A DNA stretch of 64,000 nucleotides from Chthonobacter rhizosphaerae (GTDB taxonomy: Bacteria; Pseudomonadota; Alphaproteobacteria; Rhizobiales; Pleomorphomonadaceae): the NCBI RefSeq assembly GCF_013839525.1, contig NZ_JACDIS010000002.1:62001-126000 (forward strand), read 5' to 3'. Below the pieces are notes generated by a model. It ran no database searches. It saw only the letters and a list, made by a program, of their open reading frames with translations, and was not told the DNA's origin. The translations under genes and the position numbers were made by a program. This document shows, piece after piece, positions 10,865 through 20,702 of this stretch (within the stretch, counting starts at the first letter, position 1; every line of letters begins with the position of its first letter).

Positions 10865-11566
10865 ATGTCCATTCTGACGTCCATCAAGAACGCCGTCCCG
10901 CCGATCCACCCGGAGGGACACAAATTCATCGCCATCTTCGCGGTGGTCACCGTTTTCGTCGGCTGGTTCGTGGACCCGCTGTTCTGGATCGGCCTCGCGC
11001 TCACCATCTGGTGCGCGCTCTTCTTCCGCGATCCGATCCGCGTCACGCCGGTCCAGCCCGGCCTGGTGATCAGCCCGGCCGACGGGCGGATCTCCTCCGT
11101 CGGCCCGGCCGTCCCGCCGCCGGAACTGCAGATGGGCTCCGCGCCGCTCCTCAGGATCTGCGTGTTCATGAACGTCTTCGACGTCCACGTGAACCGCATG
11201 CCGGTCACCGGCCGCATCCGGCGCATCGCCTACCGGGCCGGCAAGTTCATCAACGCCGAGCTCGACAAGGCCAGCGAGGACAACGAGCGCAACGGCGTCG
11301 TCATCGAGATGCCCGACGGTCGGGCGGTCGGCGTTGTGCAGATCGCCGGCCTGATCGCGCGACGCATCGTCTCCTTCACCCGCGAGGGCGACGGCCTGAC
11401 CGTCGGCGACCGCTTCGGCCTCATCCGCTTCGGCTCCCGGGTGGACGTCTACCTGCCGGAGGGCTCGGTCGCCCGGGTCGGCCTCGGCAGCCGCGCGATC
11501 GCGGGCGAGACCGTCCTCGCCGACCTCGCCGGCGAGAAGCCCACGCCGGCCATGCGCGCCACCTGA
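10865..11566 (+). CDS. psd: Phosphatidylserine decarboxylase (short alphaproteobacterial form)
   Basis: A 233-residue pyruvoyl-dependent enzyme that turns phosphatidylserine into phosphatidylethanolamine at the inner membrane. Two N-terminal hydrophobic segments lie at about 20-55. The core has [21 protein letters not shown] and, near the C terminus, [14 protein letters not shown], whose Gly-Ser bond is the expected self-cleavage site that makes the pyruvoyl group. The length fits the PSD-A (archaetidylserine decarboxylase-like) class. It is 29 bases upstream of pssA and is probably co-transcribed with it, so the two steps from CDP-diacylglycerol to PE are adjacent. Confidence 0.93.
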   Translation: MSILTSIKNAVPPIHPEGHKFIAIFAVVTVFVGWFVDPLFWIGLALTIWCALFFRDPIRVTPVQPGLVISPADGRISSVGPAVPPPELQMGSAPLLRICVFMNVFDVHVNRMPVTGRIRRIAYRAGKFINAELDKASEDNERNGVVIEMPDGRAVGVVQIAGLIARRIVSFTREGDGLTVGDRFGLIRFGSRVDVYLPEGSVARVGLGSRAIAGETVLADLAGEKPTPAMRAT

Positions 11567-11595
11567 TCCATCCTCCAGCCCCGCGAGGACCGCCC

Positions 11596-12498
11596 TTGGC
11601 CACCATCTTCCCGCCCGTCGATCACCACGAAGCGCCCCGGCCGAAGCGCCGGCGCGCCGTTCGCGGCATCCCGGTCCGGATGATCATTCCGAACGCGGTG
11701 ACGCTGCTCGCCCTCTGCTCCGGCCTCACCTCGATCCGGATGACGATCGAGGGCCGGTGGGAGATCGCCGTCTACGCGATCCTGGTGGCGGCCGTGCTCG
11801 ACGGCCTCGACGGCCGCATCGCCCGCTATCTGCGCTCCACGTCCCGCTTCGGGGCCGAGCTCGACAGCCTCGCCGACTTCCTCTGCTTCGGCGCCGCGCC
11901 GGCCATCCTGCTCTACGGCTGGATCCTCCACGGCGTGAAGTCCTTCGGCTGGCTCGCCGCGCTCGTCCTCGCCATCGCGATGGCGCTCCGCCTCGCCCGG
12001 TTCAACGCCATGCTGGACGTGGAGAAGCCCGCCTGGCAGGCGAACTTCTTCACCGGCGTGCCGGCGCCCGCCGGGGCCCTGGCGGTTCTCCTGCCGGTCT
12101 ACATCTCCTTCGTGGGGGTGGAGTTCGCCCCCTGGGCGGCGCCCATCGTGATCGCCTACGTGTTCCTGATCGCCTTCCTGACGGTCAGCCGCATCCCCAC
12201 CTTCTCCGGCAAGAAGATGGCGCGCATCCGCCGCGAGTGGGTGCTGCCGGTCCTCGTGGCGCTCGTCGTCCTGGTGAGCCTCATCGTCAGCTTCCCGTTC
12301 GAGATGCTGACCGCGATCGTGATCGCCTATCTCGCCTGCATCCCGTTCGGCTGGCGGCACTGGAACCGGCTCGCCCGCGAGCACGGCGCCCGCGAGGACG
12401 AGGTCGGCTTCGACGGCGACGGCCAGGTGGTCCTGCCGGCGGACGCGGACGACCTTGGCGGCGAGACCGGCCGCGACCCGCGCTCGCGCTCGTCCTGA
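11596..12498 (+). CDS. pssA: CDP-diacylglycerol-serine O-phosphatidyltransferase
   Basis: A 300-residue integral membrane enzyme that makes phosphatidylserine from CDP-diacylglycerol and serine. The CDP-alcohol phosphotransferase signature is complete: DGRIAR, then G, D and D at the expected spacing in FGAELDSLADF (about residues 72-96). Six to eight hydrophobic segments follow. The start is taken as TTG 11,596 because GAGGA lies 6-7 bases upstream and no ATG precedes the conserved region except Met29 (11,680). The C-terminal tail (about 270-300) is acidic. The psd-pssA order is the usual one in alphaproteobacteria. Confidence 0.9.
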   Translation: MATIFPPVDHHEAPRPKRRRAVRGIPVRMIIPNAVTLLALCSGLTSIRMTIEGRWEIAVYAILVAAVLDGLDGRIARYLRSTSRFGAELDSLADFLCFGAAPAILLYGWILHGVKSFGWLAALVLAIAMALRLARFNAMLDVEKPAWQANFFTGVPAPAGALAVLLPVYISFVGVEFAPWAAPIVIAYVFLIAFLTVSRIPTFSGKKMARIRREWVLPVLVALVVLVSLIVSFPFEMLTAIVIAYLACIPFGWRHWNRLAREHGAREDEVGFDGDGQVVLPADADDLGGETGRDPRSRSS

Positions 12499-12528
12499 CC
12501 CCCGCCAGGGACATCGATGGCTGCGAAA

Positions 12529-12552
12529 GCGCCCCCCGTCCTGCCGGGGCGC
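12529..12552. terminator. Hairpin between convergent pssA and a small gene
   Basis: A 7-bp inverted repeat, GCGCCCC (12,529-12,535) and GGGGCGC (12,546-12,552), lies 30 bases after the pssA stop and 7 bases after the stop of the opposing small gene. It may serve both directions. There is no T run. Confidence 0.35.
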
Positions 12553-12558
12553 ATGCCG

Positions 12559-12795
12559 TCAGAGCGGCTTCGACCGCCGCGACTGCAGATCCGCCGCCCG
12601 CACCCGGTCGGCGAGCGACGTGCCCGGAAAGGCCTTGCGCAGCAGCCGCAGCGCCTCCTGGCCGGAGACGGCGCCGGCCGCGGCGAGGTGGTCCATCATG
12701 GCGAGGACGGTCGCGGTCTCCGCAGCGCCCGCCGGGCTCGCGTCGAGAACGCCGGCCGCTCGGGGCTGACCCTGCTCGAACTCGACGACGGTCAT
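12559..12795 (-). CDS. Small hypothetical protein (78 aa)
   Basis: I do not recognise this protein. It starts MTVVEFEQGQ and has an alpha-helical Ala-rich middle (AETATVLAMMDHLAAAGAVSG) and a basic C terminus (RSKPL). It is soluble, with no signal or membrane segment. The start is fixed by a strong GGAGGG ribosome site 7 bases upstream of the ATG at 12,795, although the open frame runs further upstream. It is convergent with pssA and divergent from the next small membrane protein. The codon bias matches neighbouring genes. Confidence 0.65.
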   Translation of the reverse strand: MTVVEFEQGQPRAAGVLDASPAGAAETATVLAMMDHLAAAGAVSGQEALRLLRKAFPGTSLADRVRAADLQSRRSKPL

Positions 12796-12980
12796 GACGC
12801 GCCCTCCCGGTTGTCCACCGGCGGGACCGCGAAGCTCACGCTCGCGCCGGCCGTGTCGAGGACAACGCACGAGATGGTGAATTGATCCCCTGCCGACGGG
12901 ACCTAAATAGGGAAACGGGCGACGGAACGTTCCGTGGAATGGGATGTTGTCCGAAGACATACCGTGTCGGGAACTTGACC

Positions 12981-13283
12981 ATGCACCGTCACCGCCTTCT
13001 GCGCCTCCTCGCCGTGAACGGCCTCGCCGGATCCCTTGCCGGCCTCGTCGTTGTCGGCGGACTTCTCGCCCTCAACGTGGGCGGGCTCGGCAGCCTCGTG
13101 GCGGCCGCCGACAACCCGGTCCTGCCGGTCGTGCTGATGACCGTCGGCTTCGTCGTCACCCTGGCGAGCGTCGCCATGGGCTCGGCCGTCATGCGCATCG
13201 GCTCCGACGAGGACGAGCGCTTCGAGGGTCGCCTCATCCCGATCCGCATCGAGGCCGAGGACCGCCGCCGCCGGCGGCGCTGA
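12981..13283 (+). CDS. Small two-span membrane protein of unknown function (100 aa)
   Basis: Not recognised. Two hydrophobic segments are clear (about residues 13-32 and 47-68), followed by an acidic then strongly basic tail (EDRRRRRR). Both ends are expected in the cytoplasm. The start at ATG 12,981 gives a short basic leader (MHRHRLLRLL) before the first span; the open frame extends upstream to 12,882 without protein character. It lies in the gap between pssA and puuE on the plus strand. Confidence 0.65.
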   Translation: MHRHRLLRLLAVNGLAGSLAGLVVVGGLLALNVGGLGSLVAAADNPVLPVVLMTVGFVVTLASVAMGSAVMRIGSDEDERFEGRLIPIRIEAEDRRRRRR

Positions 13284-13380
13284 CCTGATGTCCGGGCGTC
13301 GGCTCCGCTTCAGCTGACGCCTTGCAAAACACGTTGTCTTGCCCGACCTTACCGCAATCGCGAACGGACGGGAGGCGACG

Positions 13381-14304
13381 ATGGACGCGAACTATCCGCG
13401 GGACATGATCGGATACGGGCGCACGCCTCCGCACGCGGCGTGGCCGGATGGCGCGAACGTCGCCGTCCAGTTCGTCGTCAACTACGAGGAGGGCGGCGAG
13501 AACAGCATCCTCCACGGAGACGCGGCGTCCGAGGCCTTCCTCAGCGAGATCGTCGGGGCCCAGCCCTGGCCCGGCCAGCGCCACATGAACATGGAGTCGA
13601 TCTACGAATACGGCTCCCGCGCGGGCTTCTGGCGCCTGTGGCGTCTCTTCACCAGCCGCAACGTGCCCGCCACCGTCTACGGCGTCGCCACCGCGCTCGC
13701 CCGCAATCCGGAGGCGGTCGCCGCCATGAAGGAGGCGGACTGGGAGATCGCCAGTCACGGCCTCAAGTGGATCGACTACAAGGACTTCACCTACGAGGAG
13801 GAGCGCCGCCACATGATGGAGGCGATCCGCATCCACGAGGAGGTGACCGGCGCCCGCCCGCTCGGCTGGTACACGGGCCGCTCGTCCGTCCACACCACGC
13901 GGCTCGCCGCGGAGGAGGGCGGTTTCCTCTACTCGTCCGACAGTTACGCCGACGACCTGCCCTACTGGATCAAGGGACCGAACGGCCCGCACCTGATCAT
14001 CCCCTACACGCTCGACAGCAACGACATGCGGTTCGCCACGAACCAGGGGTTCAACTCGGGCGACCAGTTCTTCACCTACCTGAAGGACGCGTTCGACGTG
14101 CTCTACGCCGAGGGCGAGGCCGGTTCGCCCAAGCTCCTCAACGTCGGGCTCCACTGCCGTCTGGTCGGCCGGCCCGGCCGGGTCGCCTCGCTCGCCCGCT
14201 TCCTGGACTATGTGCTCGGCCACGAGAAGGTCTGGCTGCCCCGCCGGATCGACATCGCCTGGCACTGGACCGCCCACCACAAGCCGGCCGGCGAGCCCGC
14301 CTGA
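13381..14304 (+). CDS. puuE: Allantoinase PuuE (polysaccharide-deacetylase fold)
   Basis: A 307-residue member of the carbohydrate-esterase-4 fold that opens the allantoin ring in purine breakdown. The PuuE pattern is visible from the start: YPRDMIGYGRTPP, FVVNYEEGGENSILHGD, the MNMESIYEYGSRAGFWR block, and SHGLKWIDY with the metal-site His. LGWYTGRSS and SSDSYADDLPYW follow. The metal-binding NYEEG Glu replaces the usual Asp pattern, as in the PuuE branch. ATG 13,381 has GGGAGGCG 4 bases upstream. No other purine-degradation gene lies nearby. Chitin deacetylase-like activity is the less likely alternative. Confidence 0.85.
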   Translation: MDANYPRDMIGYGRTPPHAAWPDGANVAVQFVVNYEEGGENSILHGDAASEAFLSEIVGAQPWPGQRHMNMESIYEYGSRAGFWRLWRLFTSRNVPATVYGVATALARNPEAVAAMKEADWEIASHGLKWIDYKDFTYEEERRHMMEAIRIHEEVTGARPLGWYTGRSSVHTTRLAAEEGGFLYSSDSYADDLPYWIKGPNGPHLIIPYTLDSNDMRFATNQGFNSGDQFFTYLKDAFDVLYAEGEAGSPKLLNVGLHCRLVGRPGRVASLARFLDYVLGHEKVWLPRRIDIAWHWTAHHKPAGEPA

Positions 14305-14611
14305 GCCCGGACCCGAGTCGTGGTCGACCCGGCCGCCTGTTCCGGATCGGTCCAAGACGATCCCGTGAATGAAACATTCCCTCGGAATGAGTCGGTGTCG
14401 CGAAATGATATTCCACAGCTATAGGGAATCTGGGGATCACTTTTCATCCCCTAACGGCACCCTCGGTAAAAATCGCTAAAAAAACACTTGCCGAACGAAA
14501 CAGCCGGATTAGCCTGACGATCGCACCTCGGAAGGTCGTGTCGTCCAGGGGCAGTCGGGCCGTCAGGCGTCGACTCGGACCGGCCTTCCGCCAGAACAAG
14601 GAGGTCGTTCC
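14305..14611. other. 307-base gap upstream of the opp operon
   Basis: No gene is seen. It holds the opp promoter region. The stretch around 14,460-14,490 is unusually A-rich for this chromosome (two poly-A runs). A weak TTGCCG (14,488-14,493) with TAGCCT 16 bases later is the best promoter candidate. A 15-bp palindrome CATTCC-CTC-GGAATG sits at 14,376-14,390. An AAGGAGG ribosome site lies just before oppA. Confidence 0.4.
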
Positions 14612-16216
14612 ATGAGTGTTGCTTTCCTGCCGCGCGCCTTCGTCGCCGCGCTGCTCGCCGGATCGATGCTGGCCGCGGCCGTGGCGCCGGCCGCCGCCGA
14701 AGTGGTCTACAACCGCGGTAACGACGGTGACCCGGAGACGCTGGATCCCCAGCTCACCTCCACCGTCGCCGAAATGCACATCATGAAGGATCTCTTCGAA
14801 ACCCTGGTGGTCTACAACCAGAAGGCCGAGCCGATTCCCGGCGCCGCCACCAGCTGGACCACCTCGCTCGACGGTCGGACCTGGACGTTCAAGCTGCGCG
14901 ATGGCGCGACCTGGTCGAACGGCGATCCGGTGACGGCGACCGACTTCGTGTTCGCCTGGCGGCGCATCCTCAACCCGGAGACCGGCGCCGAATACGCCTC
15001 CATGCTCTATCCGATCAAGGGCGCGCTGGCCTACAACAAGGGCGAGGGCAGGATGGAGGACGTCGCCGTCACCGCGATCGACGACAAGACCCTGGAGGTC
15101 GTCCTGGACGGGCCGACCCCGTACTTCGTCGAGATGCTCACCCATCAGGCCACGGTGCCGCTCCACGAGGCGTCCGTGTCCAAGCTCGGGGCCGAGTATT
15201 CCAAGCCGGGCAACATGATCACCAACGGCGCCTACACGCTGGTCTCGGCCACGCCCGGCGACAAGGTGGTGCTCGCCAAGAACCCGAAGTTCCACGACGC
15301 CGCCAACGTCCAGATCGACACGGTCAACTACATCCCGTTCGAGGACCGCGCCGCCTGCGTGCGCCGCTTCGAGGCGGGCGAGATCGACAGCTGTTCCGAT
15401 CTTCCGGCCGACCAGATGGCCCAGCTGCGCGAGAAGTTCGGCGATCAGGTCCGCACGCCCCCCTACCTCGGCACCTACTATTTCCCGATCAAGACCGACA
15501 AGCCGCCGTTCAACGATCCGAAGGTTCGCCGCGCCCTCGATCTCGCCATCGACCGCGAGTTCCTCGCCGACGAGATCTGGTCGGGCACCATGCTGCCGGC
15601 CTATTCCTTCGTGCCGCCCGGCACCGCCAACTACGAGAACGGCCCGACGTCCGACTTCAAGGACATGAGCCAGCTCGACCGTGAGGACGAGGCCAAGAAG
15701 CTGATCGAGGAAGCCGGCTTCGGCCCCGGCAAGCCGCTGAAGATCGAGATCTCCTACAACACGAGCGAGAACCACAAGAACACGTCCACGGCCATCGCCG
15801 ACATGTGGAAGACGGTGCTCGGCGCCGAGGTCACCATGACGAGCCGCGACGCCGCCACCCACTACGCCTACCTGCGCCAGAAGGGCGACTACGACGTCGC
15901 GCGCGCCGGCTGGATCGCCGACTACAACGACGCGGAAAGCTTCCTCGGCCTGATGAAGTCCAACAATCCCGGCTTCAACTACGCCAACTACTCCAATCCG
16001 GAGTTCGACAAGATCATGGCGGAGTCCTACCAGGAGGGCGACTTGGCCAAGCGTTCCGAGATCCTTAAGGAGGCCGAGAAGATCATCCTCCGGGATACGC
16101 CGAACCTCGCGCTCCTCTACTACTCCTCCCACACCCTCTATTCGCCGAAGCTGACCGGCTGGGAAGACAACATCATGAACGTCTATCCGACCCGCTTCCT
16201 GAAGCTGCAGAAGTAA
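14612..16216 (+). CDS. oppA: Oligopeptide ABC transporter, periplasmic binding protein
   Basis: 534 residues of the SBP_bac_5 family. A Sec signal peptide ends at about residue 29 (APAAA-EV), and no lipobox cysteine is seen. The mature protein begins with a typical cluster-C opening: ETLDPQLTST, then MKDLFETLVVYN, GAATSW and WTFKLRDGATWSNGDPVTA, all OppA-like. It captures peptides in the periplasm and hands them to OppBC. It is the first gene of an operon with two permeases and one double ATPase, and has a strong ribosome site. A hairpin right after the stop may keep its message more abundant than the rest, as expected for a binding protein. Confidence 0.92.
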   Translation: MSVAFLPRAFVAALLAGSMLAAAVAPAAAEVVYNRGNDGDPETLDPQLTSTVAEMHIMKDLFETLVVYNQKAEPIPGAATSWTTSLDGRTWTFKLRDGATWSNGDPVTATDFVFAWRRILNPETGAEYASMLYPIKGALAYNKGEGRMEDVAVTAIDDKTLEVVLDGPTPYFVEMLTHQATVPLHEASVSKLGAEYSKPGNMITNGAYTLVSATPGDKVVLAKNPKFHDAANVQIDTVNYIPFEDRAACVRRFEAGEIDSCSDLPADQMAQLREKFGDQVRTPPYLGTYYFPIKTDKPPFNDPKVRRALDLAIDREFLADEIWSGTMLPAYSFVPPGTANYENGPTSDFKDMSQLDREDEAKKLIEEAGFGPGKPLKIEISYNTSENHKNTSTAIADMWKTVLGAEVTMTSRDAATHYAYLRQKGDYDVARAGWIADYNDAESFLGLMKSNNPGFNYANYSNPEFDKIMAESYQEGDLAKRSEILKEAEKIILRDTPNLALLYYSSHTLYSPKLTGWEDNIMNVYPTRFLKLQK

Positions 16217-16233
16217 GGCGCTGGGGCCGGGCA

Positions 16234-16259
16234 GGGGCGTCGCTTCCCACCGACGCCCC
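16234..16259 (+). terminator. Hairpin 17 bases after oppA
   Basis: A perfect 9-bp inverted repeat, GGGGCGTCG (16,234-16,242) and CGACGCCCC (16,251-16,259), with an 8-base loop. It is placed where an intra-operon attenuator or RNA-stabilising hairpin is common between a binding protein and its permeases. It is not followed by a T run. Confidence 0.45.
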
Positions 16260-16313
16260 CTCCTTCCCGCAGGCGCTCCGTATTTCCTTTGTGCGAAGTG
16301 CCCCTGAAGGAAG

Positions 16314-16480
16314 CCGCAACGCGTCGCCCCCGCCATCCTTCCCCTCAGGGGAAGGTGGTCCCGCAGGGACCGGAAGGGGTCGTCTTTCCGGTCTCCACCG
16401 GGACCGCAACGGGTCGCCCCCGCCATCCTTCCCCTCAGGGGAAGGTGGTCCCGCAGGGACCGGAAGGGGTCGTCCTTCCG
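16314..16480. repeat. Two tandem copies of a 77-bp intergenic repeat (period 90)
   Basis: Copy 1 (16,314-16,390) and copy 2 (16,404-16,480) are nearly identical. Each has the palindrome CCTTCCCCTCAGGGGAAGG (16,338-16,356 and 16,428-16,446), then a small hairpin GGTCCC-GCA-GGGACC and GGAAGGGGTCG. Related palindromes occur near 16,590, 20,490 and 20,616. This is a dispersed palindromic element, not a CRISPR. Confidence 0.8.
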
Positions 16481-16712
16481 CCTCCACAGCAACCGGGAGG
16501 GCCCGCCCTTTCCGATCGTGACTCGGCCCCCGCCGCCTCACCCCGGACCGGCCGGAAGGCAACTCCTTCCGGCCGGCTCCGCCGTCCACCTTCCCCTGAG
16601 GGGAGGGATCTCGCGCCTCCTATGCACCGGACCCGTGCCGGCGCTCGTTTCCGTCGGTTTCGTCGTCCGTCCCGCGATCCATGAGACCCCGCCGCCCGGT
16701 TGAGGCCTGCCC

Positions 16713-17636
16713 ATGCTGTCCTACATCCTCCGCCGGTTCCTCGGCGCCATCCCGACGCTCTTCGTCATCATCACGGCGTCCTTCTTCATGATGCGCGCGG
16801 CGCCCGGCGGCCCGTTCAACCTGGACCGGCCGCTCGACCCCACCGTGATGGCCAACCTCAACCGGGTGTTCCACCTGGACGAGCCGCTGTTCACCCAGTA
16901 CCTGCGCTACCTCCGCAACCTCCTCGCGGGCGACTTCGGGCCGAGCTTCATCTATCGCGACTTCTCCGTCGGCGACCTCTTCGCCAACGGCCTGCCGGTG
17001 TCGATCCAGCTTGGCGGCGGCGCCATCGCGCTCGCGCTCCTGGTCGGCGTCACGGCCGGCGTCTACGCCGCGCTGCGCCAGAATTCCTTCGCCGACTATT
17101 TCGTCGTCGCCACCGCCTCCATCGGCACCACCATCCCGACCTTCGTGGTCGCGCCCATCCTGTCGCTGGTGTTCGGCGTCTGGCTCGGCTGGCTGCCGGC
17201 CGGCGGCTGGGGCGACGGGGCCATCGCCAACAAGATCCTGCCCATCGTCACCCTGGCGCTGCCGCAGATCGCCGTGATCGCGCGCCTCACCCGCGGCGCC
17301 ACCATCGAGGCGCTCCGCTCCGACCACGTCCGCACGGCTCGCGCCTACGGCCTGCCGGCCCGCTCCGTGGTGATCACCCACACCCTCAGGGCGTCCATCC
17401 TGCCGGTCATCTCCTACCTCGGCCCGGCCGCCGCCGCGCTCGTCACCGGCTCGGTGGTGGTGGAGACCATCTTCGGCATTCCGGGCATCGGCCGCTTCTT
17501 CGTCCAGTCGGCCCTCAACCGCGACTACACGCTCGTGATGGGCACCGTGGTGGTGATCGCCATCTTCGTCGTCATCTTCAACCTGATCGTCGATCTCCTC
17601 TACGCGTGGCTCGATCCGCGCGTGCGGCTCGACTGA
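16713..17636 (+). CDS. oppB: Oligopeptide ABC transporter permease, OppB type
   Basis: A 307-residue inner-membrane permease with six hydrophobic segments. The first begins at residue 9 (FLGAIPTLFVIITASFF). The OppB/DppB signature follows, with PGGPF (about 31-35), a long periplasmic stretch to about residue 100, and the EAA loop RTARAYGLPARSVVITHTL near residue 210. It pairs with OppC to form the peptide channel. It starts ATG 16,713 and ends 14 bases before oppC. The length is normal for the family. Confidence 0.92.
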   Translation: MLSYILRRFLGAIPTLFVIITASFFMMRAAPGGPFNLDRPLDPTVMANLNRVFHLDEPLFTQYLRYLRNLLAGDFGPSFIYRDFSVGDLFANGLPVSIQLGGGAIALALLVGVTAGVYAALRQNSFADYFVVATASIGTTIPTFVVAPILSLVFGVWLGWLPAGGWGDGAIANKILPIVTLALPQIAVIARLTRGATIEALRSDHVRTARAYGLPARSVVITHTLRASILPVISYLGPAAAALVTGSVVVETIFGIPGIGRFFVQSALNRDYTLVMGTVVVIAIFVVIFNLIVDLLYAWLDPRVRLD

Positions 17637-17650
17637 GCGGGAGCTTGCCC

Positions 17651-18781
17651 ATGTCCGTCTCCGACACGACCGCGCCCGTCCCGGCCGCCGGCGAGGGGCG
17701 CTCCCTCTGGCAGGACGCCTGGCGCCGCCTTCGCCGCAACAAGGCCGCCGTCCTCAGCGCGCTGGTGCTGGCCGTCGTCATCCTGGCCGCCGTGTTCGGC
17801 CCCTATGTGGTGCCGCACGCCTACGACACCGTCTACAGCAACTACGTCCGCACCCCCGCCAGCCTGGAGCCCTATCCCCGCGCCGACGCGATCGAGCCGG
17901 AGATCCGCGCCGCGCTCCGCCGCGCCCGGGTGGACATCGCCTCCATCGCGGTGGCGGACGGCGTCGCCACCGTGGAGGTCACGTCCGAGCGGGAGATCGA
18001 CCCGCGCGTCACCCGCTACCTGGAGCGATCCGACCTGTTCACGAACGGCGCGGTCCAGCGCCTCTCCGACGACAGGCGGTCCGCCACCCTCACGGCCGAC
18101 GTGCAGCAGTTCCACTTCTACCTCGGCACCGACGGCAACGGCCGCGACATGCTCGCCCGCATCCTGGTCGCCACCCGGGTGTCGCTCGCCATCGGCATCC
18201 TGGCCACCGCCGTCGCCCTCGTCATCGGCGTCACCTACGGGGCCGTCGCCGGCTATTTCGGCGGCAAGGTCGACGACGTCATGATGCGCATCGTCGACGT
18301 GCTCTATTCGCTGCCCTTCATCTTCTTCGTCATCATGCTGGTGGTCTTCTTCGGGCGGAACTTCGTCCTCATGTTCATCGCGGTCGGCGCCATCGAATGG
18401 CTCGACATGGCCCGCATCGTCCGGGGCCAGACCCTCGCGCTCAAGCGCCGCGAGTTCGTCCAGGCGGCCGAGGCGCTCGGCGTGGAGAACGCCGGCATCC
18501 TGAAGCGCCACATCATTCCCAACACGCTCGGGCCGGTCGTCATCTACATGACCCTCATGGTGCCCCGGGTCATCATCCTGGAGAGTTTCCTGTCCTTCCT
18601 CGGCCTCGGCGTCCAGGAGCCGTTGACCAGCCTCGGCGTCCTCATCGCCGAAGGCGCCCGCAACATCGAGGGCGCCACGTGGCTGCTCGTCTACCCCGCC
18701 ATCACGCTCGCGCTCGTGCTCTTCGCCCTCAACTTCCTCGGCGACGGCCTGCGCGACGCGCTCGATCCGAAGGACCGCTGA
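17651..18781 (+). CDS. oppC: Oligopeptide ABC transporter permease, OppC type, with extra periplasmic segment
   Basis: 376 residues. A first membrane span lies at about 33-53. The family motif GTDGNGRDML appears only at about residues 159-168; in classical OppC it comes soon after the first span. Residues about 60-150 therefore form an extra, probably periplasmic, region with alternating charged strands. The remaining five spans and the EAA loop (EAALGVENAGILKRHIIPN-like, about 275-295) are normal. It is the partner of OppB. Its stop is separated by one base from the GTG of the ATPase gene. Confidence 0.9.
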   Translation: MSVSDTTAPVPAAGEGRSLWQDAWRRLRRNKAAVLSALVLAVVILAAVFGPYVVPHAYDTVYSNYVRTPASLEPYPRADAIEPEIRAALRRARVDIASIAVADGVATVEVTSEREIDPRVTRYLERSDLFTNGAVQRLSDDRRSATLTADVQQFHFYLGTDGNGRDMLARILVATRVSLAIGILATAVALVIGVTYGAVAGYFGGKVDDVMMRIVDVLYSLPFIFFVIMLVVFFGRNFVLMFIAVGAIEWLDMARIVRGQTLALKRREFVQAAEALGVENAGILKRHIIPNTLGPVVIYMTLMVPRVIILESFLSFLGLGVQEPLTSLGVLIAEGARNIEGATWLLVYPAITLALVLFALNFLGDGLRDALDPKDR

Positions 18782-18782
18782 C

Positions 18783-20408
<1,626 letters not shown>

Positions 20409-20484
20409 CCAGACTCCGAAGTCAGCTCAGAGCCGGTTTACGATCAAGCTTAGCCGGCGTCGGGCCGCGGCCAACCGCACCCAT

Positions 20485-20700
20485 CCCTCCCCTCAGGGGA
20501 GGGTCCGGCGCAGCCGGGGGAGGGGTCGCCTTTGTAGTTGGGCGACGGGCGCGTTTTCCGTCCATGAACCCGCCTTGCCACCACCGAACACGACCCCTTC
20601 CGGCGCTTCGCGCCACCTTCCCCTTCGGGGAAGGATAACGCCGCGTTCTCCGTCCGCGAACCTGCCTTGCCCCTACCGAAGACCACCCCCTCCAGCACCC
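20485..20700. repeat. Palindromic intergenic repeats, copies in both orientations
   Basis: The 294-base gap between the transporter operon and the opposing KpsS gene has no gene. It contains CCCTCCCCTCAGGGGAGGG (from about 20,488) and CCTTCCCCTTCGGGGAAGG (from about 20,616). There is also an imperfect direct repeat of about 57 bases (GCGTTxTCCGTCC...CCTTGCC...CCGAA) at about 20,551 and 20,643, a period of 92. The units match the 16.3-kb repeat, one in each direction. Confidence 0.7.
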
Positions 20701-20702
20701 CC

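Larger units (their letters stand above)
16217..16712. other. 496-base oppA-oppB gap filled with repeats
   Basis: There is no gene. It contains a hairpin (16,234-16,259), two tandem copies of a 77-bp repeat (16,314-16,480) and a third related piece around 16,587-16,620. The length is unusual for a gap inside an ABC operon, which suggests repeat insertion into it. oppB may depend on read-through or on a promoter within the gap; none was recognised. Confidence 0.5.
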
